DNA of 14,220 nucleotides. Origin: Chloroflexota bacterium (GTDB lineage Bacteria > Chloroflexota > Anaerolineae > UBA4142). The position numbers and the translations under genes were made by a program. Below are positions 1 through 6,765 of the stretch, piece by piece (the stretch's first letter is position 1; the number at the start of each line of letters is the position of its first letter). The stretch is from assembly GCA_023380675.1 (NCBI GenBank), contig JAMCRS010000245.1:1-14220 (forward strand), written 5' to 3'. Below the pieces are notes generated by a model. The model was given only the letters and a program-made list of their open reading frames with translations, did not search any database and had not been told where the DNA came from.

Positions 1-546
1 AAGGTCATTTTCTTCCGCGTGGGCAAAGGTACCTTTGCCGAACCGCCCAGGATCGAGCTTCTTCGAGGCGGGCTGACGAGTTTCACCGAGGACATGCGGA
101 AACGGAACCTCACCCCTTCCAGCCGCGTTCTCAAGGCCGAAATCCGGCCCGCCGACATTGCAGTGGCCGAGCGTCTCAATATCCCGTTCGGATCGGAGAT
201 CGTCTATCTCAGCCGCCTGCGCTTTGTCGAGGGCGTCCCGTTGGCGATCGAAAACTCGCACATCGTGCACCAGTTCTGTCCGGGCCTCTTGGAGAAGCAC
301 GACTTTAGCCGCGAATCGCTTTACGAAGTCCTGCGAGGAGACTATGGGTGCGCGCTGCTCTGGGCTGACGAGTTCGTCGGCGCGCGCATGGCGTCCGCGC
401 GTGAACGCCGGCTCCTCGGCATCGACAGCCGGGTTCCGCTGATCGGCATCGAGCGGGTCACGTGTACTCAACAGGACCGGCGCATCGAGTATGTGAGCGC
501 CGTTCTTCGCGGCGATCGGCATCAACTGCACGTCATTCTCCGTTAG
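1..546 (+). CDS. GntR-family transcriptional regulator, UTRA effector domain (5' partial)
   Basis: The reading frame is open from base 1 to TAG at 544-546 (181 codons), so the gene starts before the window. The visible part opens with the linker typical of the end of a GntR winged helix (GKGTF at codons 8-12, then EPPRIELL). It continues as a UTRA ligand-binding domain (about codons 30-180), with the family phrases LTSFTEDM, PSSRVL and SLYEVL. The GTG at 19 lies inside the linker and is not a credible start. About 60-70 N-terminal residues with the DNA-binding helix-turn-helix are missing. UTRA domains bind small ligands, often phosphosugars; NagR/YvoA and DasR of this class sense glucosamine-6-P or GlcNAc-6-P. 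Its position just upstream of an amino-sugar operon suggests that it controls that operon, which is inference. The family assignment is firm; the ligand is not. Confidence 0.9.
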   Translation, partial: KVIFFRVGKGTFAEPPRIELLRGGLTSFTEDMRKRNLTPSSRVLKAEIRPADIAVAERLNIPFGSEIVYLSRLRFVEGVPLAIENSHIVHQFCPGLLEKHDFSRESLYEVLRGDYGCALLWADEFVGARMASARERRLLGIDSRVPLIGIERVTCTQQDRRIEYVSAVLRGDRHQLHVILR

Positions 547-556
547 ATCTGGCGCC

Positions 557-579
557 GCCCGCGACCCCTCGGAGCGGGC
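557..579 (+). other. Short hairpin just after the gntR stop codon
   Basis: GCCCGC (557-562) can pair with GCGGGC (574-579) across an 11-base loop, starting 10 bases after the gntR stop. No T-run follows (GAGAGGAATT), so it is not a convincing intrinsic terminator. It may simply protect the mRNA end. Confidence 0.3.
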
Positions 580-690
580 TGAGAGGAATTGCACAGGATT
601 CACAGAGGGAAGGGTTGGAGAGAAATGCCCTAGCCCAGACTCGATAACAAAGGGTCGCTCGTAGCGTTGCAGTCAAGCACAAGGGCGTGA

Positions 691-739
691 AGACCGCGCA
701 GAAGGATTGGTTCCAATCCTTTTCGCGCGGTCTTTTTTT
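691..739 (+). terminator. Strong Rho-independent terminator before the amino-sugar operon
   Basis: The outer arm AGACCGCGC (691-699) pairs with GCGCGGTCT (725-733). The inner arm AAGGATTGG (702-710) pairs with CCAATCCTT (713-721), with a small internal loop between arms and a tiny apical loop. A run of seven T (733-739) follows at once. This is a textbook intrinsic terminator on the + strand. It lies about 145 bases after gntR and 60 bases before the next start codon. It either ends the gntR transcript or, if a promoter lies in 547-690, acts as an attenuator in the leader of the next operon. The stretch 547-690 holds no gene and no promoter that I can defend. Confidence 0.9.
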
Positions 740-799
740 CGGGACGTCAAATTCCCAAGCCTCGCGTCAGGCTATCTTTGGTTCAAGGGAGGATGCGCC

Positions 800-1546
800 A
801 TGCCGGACGATCTTCCGGGCGCACGGACGTACATGCATGCCGTGCGTTCACTGCTCGACCTGGTCGCGCGAACGCAGGAAACCGCTTTGGACAGAGCCGC
901 CACGGCGATCGTGAACGCGATCGAGGCCGACGGCATTCTGTATCTATTCGGGACAGGTCACTCGCACATGCTGGCAGAGGAAGGGCACACTCGCGCCGGC
1001 GGTTTGGCTGCGGTCTGCCCGATCTTGGCGAGCAGCCTCATGATCCATGAGAGCTCACACGCGGGCAGCCTGTTGGAGCGGACGGCCGGCATTGGGCCGG
1101 CCATCCTCAGCCGCTATCAGCCCACCGCGAAGGACGTCATCGTCGTGTTTTCCAACAGCGGCGTGAACGCCGTGCCGGTCGAGACCGCCCTTGCGGCGAA
1201 AAAGATCGGCATGACGGTCATCGCCATGGTCGCGCTTGAATATGCGGCCGTGGCTCCGCTCAGCGCTCTGGGCAAGCGACTGGCCGATGTCGCGGACATT
1301 GTCATCGACAACGGTGGTCCGCCGGGGGACGCTCTGGTCGAAATCGGAAACACCGGGCTGCGGACCGGCGCGGCATCCACGGTGACGGGCGCGTTTCTCC
1401 TGAACGCGCTCCTCTCCGAGGTCGCTTGCCGGCTGGCGAAGAAGGGAGGGACGCCGCCGGTCTATGTCAGCAGCAATCTTCCCGGCGCGGCCGGTCACAA
1501 TACGGCGCTGCACGATCGCTACCGAGCGCGCAACCCGCACCTGTGA
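800..1546 (+). CDS. UPF0309-type SIS-domain protein (possible GlcNAc-6-P-acting enzyme)
   Basis: This 248-residue protein has one SIS (sugar isomerase) domain. The phosphosugar-binding loops are visible: FGTGHSHMLAEE at residues 50-61 followed by RAGGL (65-69), and FSNSGVNAVPVE at 117-128. The C-terminal stretch LNALLSEVACRL (201-212) is typical of the UPF0309 family. The ATG at 800 was chosen because AGGGAGG (786-792) sits just upstream; the longer frame from 707 runs through the terminator. It is the first gene of the amino-sugar operon, 10 bases before the kinase. From memory, a Streptomyces UPF0309 protein called NagS was reported to dehydrate N-acetylglucosamine-6-phosphate. A similar activity, or an isomerase or etherase (MurQ-like) activity, is possible here but unproven. 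The usual family phrase after the first loop (EE-x-FYRAGGL) reads EEGHTRAGGL here. Confidence 0.85.
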   Translation: MPDDLPGARTYMHAVRSLLDLVARTQETALDRAATAIVNAIEADGILYLFGTGHSHMLAEEGHTRAGGLAAVCPILASSLMIHESSHAGSLLERTAGIGPAILSRYQPTAKDVIVVFSNSGVNAVPVETALAAKKIGMTVIAMVALEYAAVAPLSALGKRLADVADIVIDNGGPPGDALVEIGNTGLRTGAASTVTGAFLLNALLSEVACRLAKKGGTPPVYVSSNLPGAAGHNTALHDRYRARNPHL

Positions 1547-1556
1547 GCAAGAACTA

Positions 1557-2525
1557 ATGAGCCCCTATGCGATCGGAATCGACCTGGGAGGGACAAAGAT
1601 CGCCGGCGCGCTGGTATCGGCGACGGGCGTGGTAGCCGCGCAAGAGCGCATCGCGACGCAAGCGGAGGAGGGTTTCCCGGCGGTCATCGCGCGCCTGGCG
1701 CAGTGCGCGCGGCGTCTCGAACGAGCCGCCAAAGAACCGATCGCGGGGATAGGGGTCGGCGCGGCCGGGATGACGGACAGCCGGCGAGGCGTCGTGATCG
1801 CCGCGTCAAACCTGAAATGGACGAACGTGCCGCTGCGCGATCTCCTCGCCGAGCAGTTAGGCAAGGAGCCACCGGGTACTGTCTGGGTGGACAAGGACAC
1901 GAACGCGGCCGCGCTGGGTGAGATGCTTTACGGAGCGGGGCGGGGATCGCAAGATTTTCTCTACGTGACGGTCGGAAGCGGGGTTGGTGGTGGCATGGTG
2001 CTCGACGGGCGCCTATACCGCGGCGCGCGGGAAGGAGCCAGCGAGATGGGGCATCTCGTGATCGACCCGGCAGGTCCGACCTGCGGCTGCGGCAAGCGCG
2101 GCTGCGTGGAGGCGCTGGCGTCGGGCCCGGCCATCGCGCGTCAGGCTCGACAAGCGCTCAAAGACGGGTTCGACAGCAAGCTGCGCGTGCTTGATCCGGA
2201 AACCGTCACGGCGGTCCAAGTCGTGGAAGCGGCACGCGGGGGCGATCCGCTTGCGATTTCCGTCCTCACCGCCGCAGGGCGCACACTTGGAATCGCCCTT
2301 TCCTATTACGTCGATATCAACAACCCGGACCGGATCATCGTCGGCGGCGGAGTCGCCGCGGCGGGCGAACTGCTGCTCGATCCGATCCGCCGAACGATCG
2401 CGGAACGCGCCCTCCCGGCGAACTCAGCGACGGTGAAGGTCGTCGGCGCCGGTCTGGGGAGCGAGTCGGGCGCGGTGGGAGCGGCAGCACTGGTCTGGTA
2501 CAACACGAAGGGGAATTCGCAATGA
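1557..2525 (+). CDS. ROK-family sugar kinase (glucokinase / N-acetylglucosamine kinase type)
   Basis: This 322-residue ROK protein should phosphorylate a hexose or amino sugar at O6 with ATP in the cytoplasm. It shows the ATP-binding DLGGTK at residues 9-14, the catalytic aspartate in DKDTNAAALGE (Asp114), and SEMGHLVID (His166). The ROK zinc motif CGCGKRGC has Cys176, Cys178 and Cys183, followed by the conserved Glu185; GGGV is at 263-266. The ATG at 1557 gives the family-typical N-terminus MSPYAIGIDLGG; the longer frame back to 1464 overlaps the SIS gene and lacks homology. The ribosome binding site is weak (GAGCAAGAA), and the 10-base gap after the SIS stop suggests coupled translation. 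Next to nagA, N-acetylglucosamine or a chitin-derived sugar is the likely substrate. ROK sequences alone do not separate glucose from GlcNAc or ManNAc kinases. Confidence 0.9.
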   Translation: MSPYAIGIDLGGTKIAGALVSATGVVAAQERIATQAEEGFPAVIARLAQCARRLERAAKEPIAGIGVGAAGMTDSRRGVVIAASNLKWTNVPLRDLLAEQLGKEPPGTVWVDKDTNAAALGEMLYGAGRGSQDFLYVTVGSGVGGGMVLDGRLYRGAREGASEMGHLVIDPAGPTCGCGKRGCVEALASGPAIARQARQALKDGFDSKLRVLDPETVTAVQVVEAARGGDPLAISVLTAAGRTLGIALSYYVDINNPDRIIVGGGVAAAGELLLDPIRRTIAERALPANSATVKVVGAGLGSESGAVGAAALVWYNTKGNSQ

Positions 2526-3286
2526 GCAAAATCCTGTACGCCGGCGACTCGGCCATCAAAGCGGTGTTGGGGATCGAAGGGATGGAGATCTTTTCTTTGA
2601 TGGACGAAGTCTGGGACGCCGGCGTCACTTTACAGAACGCGCTGGAGCAGGCCGGGCACAGCGTCACTCGCATGCTCTCGCACGAGGCCTACCACCATTT
2701 GCCGGAAACCGCGGAGCAATTCGCCGCTTTCGACGTGGTCATCCTAAGCGACATCGGTCACGATACGGTCTTGCTCTACCCGGGCGCCCGGCGCAACGCC
2801 GTCCCGATGGGGCCGAACCGGATGAAGGAGATCGTGCGGTACGTGCAAAATGGCGGCGGGCTATTCTACATCGGCGGATACTTTACGTATCAAGGCCACA
2901 ACGGACAAGGGCGGTGGTACGGAACGCCGGTCGCCAAGATCCTCCCGGTCGAAATCCTTCCCCTGCCGGACGACCGGATCGAAGCCCCTGAAGGCGCGCA
3001 CGTCCAAGTCCTGCTGCCGAACCATCCCATCCTGAGCGGCATACCGCTGGACGGGCTGCCTATTTTCATGGGGTACAACAAGACTGCGCCGAGCGGCGGC
3101 GAGCTTTTGGCGGTCATCGGCGAAGAGAAAGACCCCTTCCTCGCGTGTGCGAAGGTCGGGCGCGGGAGGGTGGTCGCATTGACCTCGGACTGCGCGCCTC
3201 ACTGGGGGAGCGACATGGTTCGATGGCCGCACTATCGACAATTCGTCGACCAGGTCATTCGATGGCTGGTCGGCGGGCTCGGATAA
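2522..3286 (+). CDS. Putative glutamine-amidotransferase-fold protein (PF07090-like), function unknown
   Basis: This 254-residue cytoplasmic protein resembles the 'putative glutamine amidotransferase' family related to ThuA and class I amidotransferases. Recognisable parts are the N-terminal KILYAGDS strand, VVILSDIGHDTV (72-83) and the elbow GGGLFYIGGY (111-120). A C-terminal TSDCAPHWG block (221-229) has a His where the triad His would sit. The elbow carries Ile-Gly where class I amidotransferases have the nucleophilic Cys, so ordinary glutaminase chemistry is unlikely. ATG overlaps the kinase stop (ATGA, 2522-2525), placing it firmly in the operon. Proteins of this family often sit in sugar-catabolic clusters, but no reaction is known to me. 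A role in handling the imported sugar or its phosphate is only inferred from context. Confidence 0.8.
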   Translation: MSKILYAGDSAIKAVLGIEGMEIFSLMDEVWDAGVTLQNALEQAGHSVTRMLSHEAYHHLPETAEQFAAFDVVILSDIGHDTVLLYPGARRNAVPMGPNRMKEIVRYVQNGGGLFYIGGYFTYQGHNGQGRWYGTPVAKILPVEILPLPDDRIEAPEGAHVQVLLPNHPILSGIPLDGLPIFMGYNKTAPSGGELLAVIGEEKDPFLACAKVGRGRVVALTSDCAPHWGSDMVRWPHYRQFVDQVIRWLVGGLG

Positions 3287-3367
3287 GCCGCTGGAAGCGC
3301 ACGCTCTTTTCGCCATCGTGTTCGTCGAGGTTGGGAAACGATCGAAGGCAATCCAATCGCGGATGCC

Positions 3368-3387
3368 AAGGAGGGTCCATGTCCTGA
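3368..3387 (+). other. Strong ribosome binding site with a two-codon ORF
   Basis: AAGGAGGG (3368-3375) is followed 3 bases later by ATG TCC TGA (3379-3387). This is as good a ribosome binding site as any in the window, but it drives only Met-Ser-stop. It lies in the 230-base gap between the amidotransferase-fold gene and the binding-protein gene, about 130 bases before the latter. It may be the remains of a lost gene start or a minimal leader ORF. Confidence 0.35.
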
Positions 3388-3429
3388 ATTTAGAGACGCG
3401 TGGGGCGCATCATTCTCGATCAAAGAGTT

Positions 3430-3441
3430 TGGTTTCGTCCA
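3430..3441 (+). promoter_or_regulatory. Possible NagR/DasR-like operator (weak)
   Basis: TGGTTTCGTCCA agrees at 9 of 12 positions with the GntR-type amino-sugar operator TGGTCTAGACCA (consensus recalled from DasR/YvoA work). It lies about 76 bases before the binding-protein start. A match of this quality is expected a few times by chance in a window this long, so only the location supports it. No convincing -35/-10 pair was found next to it. Confidence 0.2.
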
Positions 3442-3516
3442 TTGGCGGTCGGATTAGCCGCCGAAACAGGGCAATTCCACACGTCAATGGATCAGACCAA
3501 GCGAAGGAGGATTCTG

Positions 3517-4881
3517 ATGAGCAAGAGATTGTTCGTGTTTACGCTGTTAATCGTTCTCGCGGCCGTGACGCTCGTGGGATGCGGAGGCGCCCAGCCGACG
3601 GCCGCGCCCGCGGCGCCGCCGCCCGCCGCGGCCCCGCAAGCAACGCAACCCGCGCCCGCGGCCAGCGCGCCGGTCAAGCTCACGCTGTGGCACATGGAAC
3701 AGCCGGACCACCGGGTGAAGCGGTTCCAGGAGTTGATCGACAAATTCAACGCCGCGAATCCCGGGATCGTCGTAAGCCAGGAAGTGCAGAACTGGAACGA
3801 CATCTATACCAAGGCGCCCGCGGCGGTGGCCGCCGGCAACGCGCCGGACCTGCTCTTCACCACCCCGGATTTCACGTTACTCCTGCAACCCCTGGGCGCC
3901 GTGCAGCCGGTGGACGATCTTGTAACCGAGATGGACCAGGCACACCACTTTTATCCGGCGGTGATCACGCCATTCAAGTACTCCGGCCACGTCTGGGCGG
4001 TGCCGATTTGGAACATGACGCACTCGCTGTGGTACCGCAAGAGCGTCTTCAAGGCCGCCGGAATCGACAAGATCGAGACGTGGGACGAATGGCAGGCGGC
4101 GGCCAAGAAGTTGACAGCCGAAAAGCAGTACGGCATGGGCTTGCCGGCGAACAAGCAGATGTATACGGACCAGGTCGTTTACGACTTTATGATCAACTCG
4201 GGCGCCGAAGAGATCTACAACAAGGACGGCTCCGTGCGCTTCGACAACCCGAAGACGGTGGCGGCGCTCGACGCGTACTCCAAGCTCTACCAGTACTCTC
4301 CGCCGGACAGCCCGAGCTGGACCTGGGGCGAGGCCGAGGCGTGCTTCGACGCCAAGACCTGCGCGATGGTCCTGCAGTTCACGGTCATCTCCACGTACGA
4401 CGCGGCCGGCGGAGACCCGGCGGACCTGGGCGTGATGGCGATCCCGCACGCGGCGGACGTGACGCAGTCCGGCACCATGGGCGCACCGAACGCGGTCATG
4501 GTCATGACGAAGGACGATGCCAAGAAGCAGGCCGCGTACAAGTTCCTGCGCTTTATTCTCGAGCCGGACAACTACGGCAGCCTGCTGACGGCCGAACCAG
4601 CGCTCTTCCTCCCCCTGACCGAAGATGGGGCCAAGTCTACGACCTTCTGGAACGACCCGATGACGGTCAAGTATCGCGGCCAGGTGGAAGGGATGATCGG
4701 CGTCTCCCAGAACGGCAAGATGTACGGCTTTACGAGCACCAACATCTTCCCGTCGATCGCCAAGATCTCCGGCGAGAACATGTTCGCCCAAGCTCTGCAG
4801 AAGGTCGTGATCGACAAACAAACGCCGGCCGCTGCCGCAACGTGGGGACAGCAGTTGATGATGCAAACCGTGGAGCAGTGA
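3517..4881 (+). CDS. ABC transporter sugar-binding lipoprotein (SBP_bac_1 family)
   Basis: This 454-residue extracytoplasmic solute-binding protein captures a sugar for the two permeases downstream. It has a lipoprotein signal: MSKR, a hydrophobic stretch at 5-20, and lipobox LVGC with Cys22 as the lipidated residue. A low-complexity Ala/Pro/Thr/Gln linker (about 25-51) ties the domain to the membrane, a style common in Chloroflexota. The mature domain starts VKLTLWHMEQPDH, a typical family-1 opening, with RFQELIDKFNAANPGI next. The start at 3517 is set by AAGGAGG (3504-3510), six bases away, and by the signal peptide; the longer frame from 3400 is not credible. The substrate is inferred from the neighbours to be N-acetylglucosamine, chitobiose or a related amino sugar. 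The 230-base gap upstream suggests it may have its own promoter. Confidence 0.93.
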   Translation: MSKRLFVFTLLIVLAAVTLVGCGGAQPTAAPAAPPPAAAPQATQPAPAASAPVKLTLWHMEQPDHRVKRFQELIDKFNAANPGIVVSQEVQNWNDIYTKAPAAVAAGNAPDLLFTTPDFTLLLQPLGAVQPVDDLVTEMDQAHHFYPAVITPFKYSGHVWAVPIWNMTHSLWYRKSVFKAAGIDKIETWDEWQAAAKKLTAEKQYGMGLPANKQMYTDQVVYDFMINSGAEEIYNKDGSVRFDNPKTVAALDAYSKLYQYSPPDSPSWTWGEAEACFDAKTCAMVLQFTVISTYDAAGGDPADLGVMAIPHAADVTQSGTMGAPNAVMVMTKDDAKKQAAYKFLRFILEPDNYGSLLTAEPALFLPLTEDGAKSTTFWNDPMTVKYRGQVEGMIGVSQNGKMYGFTSTNIFPSIAKISGENMFAQALQKVVIDKQTPAAAATWGQQLMMQTVEQ

Positions 4882-4896
4882 TCGGCGCACGAACAA

Positions 4897-4920
4897 GGGG
4901 TGATCCGGCCGGATCACCCC
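4897..4920 (+). repeat. Perfect palindrome between binding-protein and permease genes
   Basis: GGGGTGATCC (4897-4906) and GGATCACCCC (4911-4920) form a 10-bp perfect stem around GGCC, 15 bases after the lipoprotein stop. No T-run follows (ACTCTTGCGG). In sugar ABC operons such hairpins often stabilise the upstream mRNA or cause partial termination, so that more binding protein than permease is made. That role is inferred here. Confidence 0.7.
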
Positions 4921-4964
4921 ACTCTTGCGGCAGCCCTCTCGATGCACCTACGAGGTGACGAATC

Positions 4965-5906
4965 ATGAGCGTTTCCGTGCTTCCGGCCAGAAGACCCGCC
5001 CGGTGGCGGCTCGGCTCGCGACAGACCAACGAAGCCATTCTCGGCCTCGTCCTGGTCGCGCCTCTGATGTTGTGGCTCGCCAGCTGCATCCTCTATCCGC
5101 TGGTTTCGGCCGTCAACCTGAGCTTTCAAGACGTCGGCATCATCGGCACCGGCGGCAGTTTCGTGGGTCTGGACAACTATGCGTTCATACTGAAATCGGG
5201 CGGGTTCTGGGCTGCGCTCGGCCGAAGCGTCATCTGGACCGTGGCAAACGGCGCACTCCAAACGGTGGCGGCTTTTGTCGCCGCGCTGATCCTCAAGCAG
5301 CATTTCCGCGGCCAGAGTATCGCGCGTGTCTGGGTGATCGTTTCCTGGATCGTGCCCACGGTGGTCGTGGCGATCATCTGGCGGTGGATCTTGGGCACCT
5401 CCGGCGGCATCGTGAACTATTTGCTTTTGACGCTCGGGGTGATACCGTCGCCCATCGGATTTTTCGGCACCAGCAATACGGCGTTCGCCAGCACCATACT
5501 CATCAACTCGTGGCGGTGGTTTCCCTTTATGACGGTGATCGTTCTCGCCGGGATGCAAAGCATCCCCGAAGAGTTCTACGAAGCGGCGTCTGTCGACGGC
5601 GCATCGTCGTGGCAAAAGTTCGCTAACGTCACGCTGCCGGGACTGCAGCCGGTCCTCTTCGTGATGGGATTGATCGGCACTCTCTGGTCGGTAAACGTTT
5701 TTGATACGATCTTTCTAATGACCGGCGGCGGGCCGGCGAGCGCGTCCACCACCCTCCCCGTGTTCATCTACGTCACCGCGTTCAAAGGCTATCAGTTGAG
5801 CCGCGCGGCGGCCGCTTCCGTGATCGTTGGGCTGATCCTGGTTGCGTTCGTGCTGGCGTTCCTGCGATGGATGCCGTCGCCGACGGACGAGGAGGCGTAT
5901 CGATGA
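4965..5906 (+). CDS. Sugar ABC transporter permease, MalF/UgpA type
   Basis: This 313-residue integral membrane protein has about six hydrophobic segments (roughly 25-48, 88-110, 120-142, 170-195, 230-250 and 282-301). The cytoplasmic EAA loop that contacts the ATPase is clear at about 200-230: PEEFYEAASVDGA, then LPGLQP. The start ATG at 4965 follows GAGGTGA (4952-4958). Its stop overlaps the next start (ATGA at 5903-5906). It pairs with the following gene to form the membrane channel for the sugar delivered by the upstream lipoprotein. The long frame running opposite to it is a shadow. Confidence 0.93.
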   Translation: MSVSVLPARRPARWRLGSRQTNEAILGLVLVAPLMLWLASCILYPLVSAVNLSFQDVGIIGTGGSFVGLDNYAFILKSGGFWAALGRSVIWTVANGALQTVAAFVAALILKQHFRGQSIARVWVIVSWIVPTVVVAIIWRWILGTSGGIVNYLLLTLGVIPSPIGFFGTSNTAFASTILINSWRWFPFMTVIVLAGMQSIPEEFYEAASVDGASSWQKFANVTLPGLQPVLFVMGLIGTLWSVNVFDTIFLMTGGGPASASTTLPVFIYVTAFKGYQLSRAAAASVIVGLILVAFVLAFLRWMPSPTDEEAYR

Positions 5907-6736
5907 TTATGAATCACCGGTTCAGCCAGTCGCTCGGCACGTGGCTCTCCGTCGTCCTGCTGCTGGCCGCCATGGTCGCGCCGTTCTATTGGATCGCGAC
6001 CGGTTCTGTGAAGCAGACGGCGGAAATCATCGCACAGGTACCCACGCTCTTCCCTGAATCGTTCACGCTGGACCACTACGCCAAGCTCTTTAGCTCCTCG
6101 GCTTTTCCAAGGTTCCTGGCGAACAGCGTCGGCGTTGCACTTTTGACGATGGCGTTCACAGTCGTGTTGGCGTCTTCGGCCGCCTACGCGCTGTACCGTC
6201 TGCGTTTTCCGGGGCGCGATCTCTTGTTCCGCGTCATCCTGATCACGTATGCGTTTCCAGGCATCCTTCTCCTCATCCCGCTCTACACGATGCTGAGCCA
6301 ACTCAAGCTGGTCAACACACTCTGGGCGCTCGTGGTGGTCAACGTCACCTTCGCGGCGCCGTTTGCGGTCTGGATGCTGCAAGCGTTCTTCCGCAGCGTG
6401 CCGACCGAGCTCGAGGACGCGGCCGCATTGGACGGCGCGAACCCGCTCCAGACGATGTTGAAGGTCATCCTGCCGCTGGCCGCGCCGGGCATTGCCAGCA
6501 TCGCCATCTATGCGTTCATCACCTCGTGGACCGAATATACCTTCTCGTCGGTCTTGATCGTGAGCGACCTCAATCGCACCGTGCCCGTCGGGCTGGCCGG
6601 CATTATCGGACAATACCAGGTAGACTGGGGACTGCTGCTGGCGGGGGCGACGGTCACCACGCTGCCGGTCCTGGTCCTCTTCGGCCTCGTGGGACGCAAT
6701 TTCGTCGAAGGTCTTACGGCCGGCGCGCTCAAGTGA
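5903..6736 (+). CDS. Sugar ABC transporter permease, MalG/UgpE type
   Basis: This 277-residue membrane protein is the second half of the channel. It shows an N-terminal span (about 13-33), further spans around 73-97, 108-130, 138-160, 195-215 and 245-266, and the EAA loop PTELEDAAALDGANP (167-181) followed by LPLAAPG. The ATG at 5903 is preferred because GAGGAGG (5889-5895) precedes it by seven bases and it overlaps the previous stop as ATGA. An ATG at 5909 is an alternative, and the in-frame ATG at 5867 lies inside the previous gene. No ATP-binding protein gene follows, so the transporter must borrow an ATPase from elsewhere in the genome. Confidence 0.93.
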   Translation: MIMNHRFSQSLGTWLSVVLLLAAMVAPFYWIATGSVKQTAEIIAQVPTLFPESFTLDHYAKLFSSSAFPRFLANSVGVALLTMAFTVVLASSAAYALYRLRFPGRDLLFRVILITYAFPGILLLIPLYTMLSQLKLVNTLWALVVVNVTFAAPFAVWMLQAFFRSVPTELEDAAALDGANPLQTMLKVILPLAAPGIASIAIYAFITSWTEYTFSSVLIVSDLNRTVPVGLAGIIGQYQVDWGLLLAGATVTTLPVLVLFGLVGRNFVEGLTAGALK

Positions 6737-6765
6737 CGCAAACAGAGTAGAAGGAATCTGCGACC

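Noticed and set aside
576..640. TPP riboswitch suggested by GGGCTGAGAGG
   Set aside because: The second conserved block (like CCTGATCTGG...CCAGCG) and the paired GGGTGCC arm are not found downstream or upstream; only the CTGAGA core agrees.
707..799. Earlier start for the UPF0309 protein
   Set aside because: It would translate the terminator hairpin, and the added residues match no family; the ATG at 800 has a good ribosome binding site.
3436..3470. Hairpin GGCGG...CCGCC before the binding-protein gene
   Set aside because: A 5-bp stem in G+C-rich DNA is expected by chance; no terminator features.
3877..4947. A 356-codon minus-strand open frame
   Set aside because: Composition is dominated by Arg, His and Val with no recognisable motif; it mirrors the binding-protein gene.
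3318..4958. A 546-codon open frame overlapping the binding-protein gene
   Set aside because: It is Arg/Gly-rich shadow coding in another frame of a G+C-rich gene; the overlapping frame has a lipoprotein signal, a good ribosome binding site and clear family homology.
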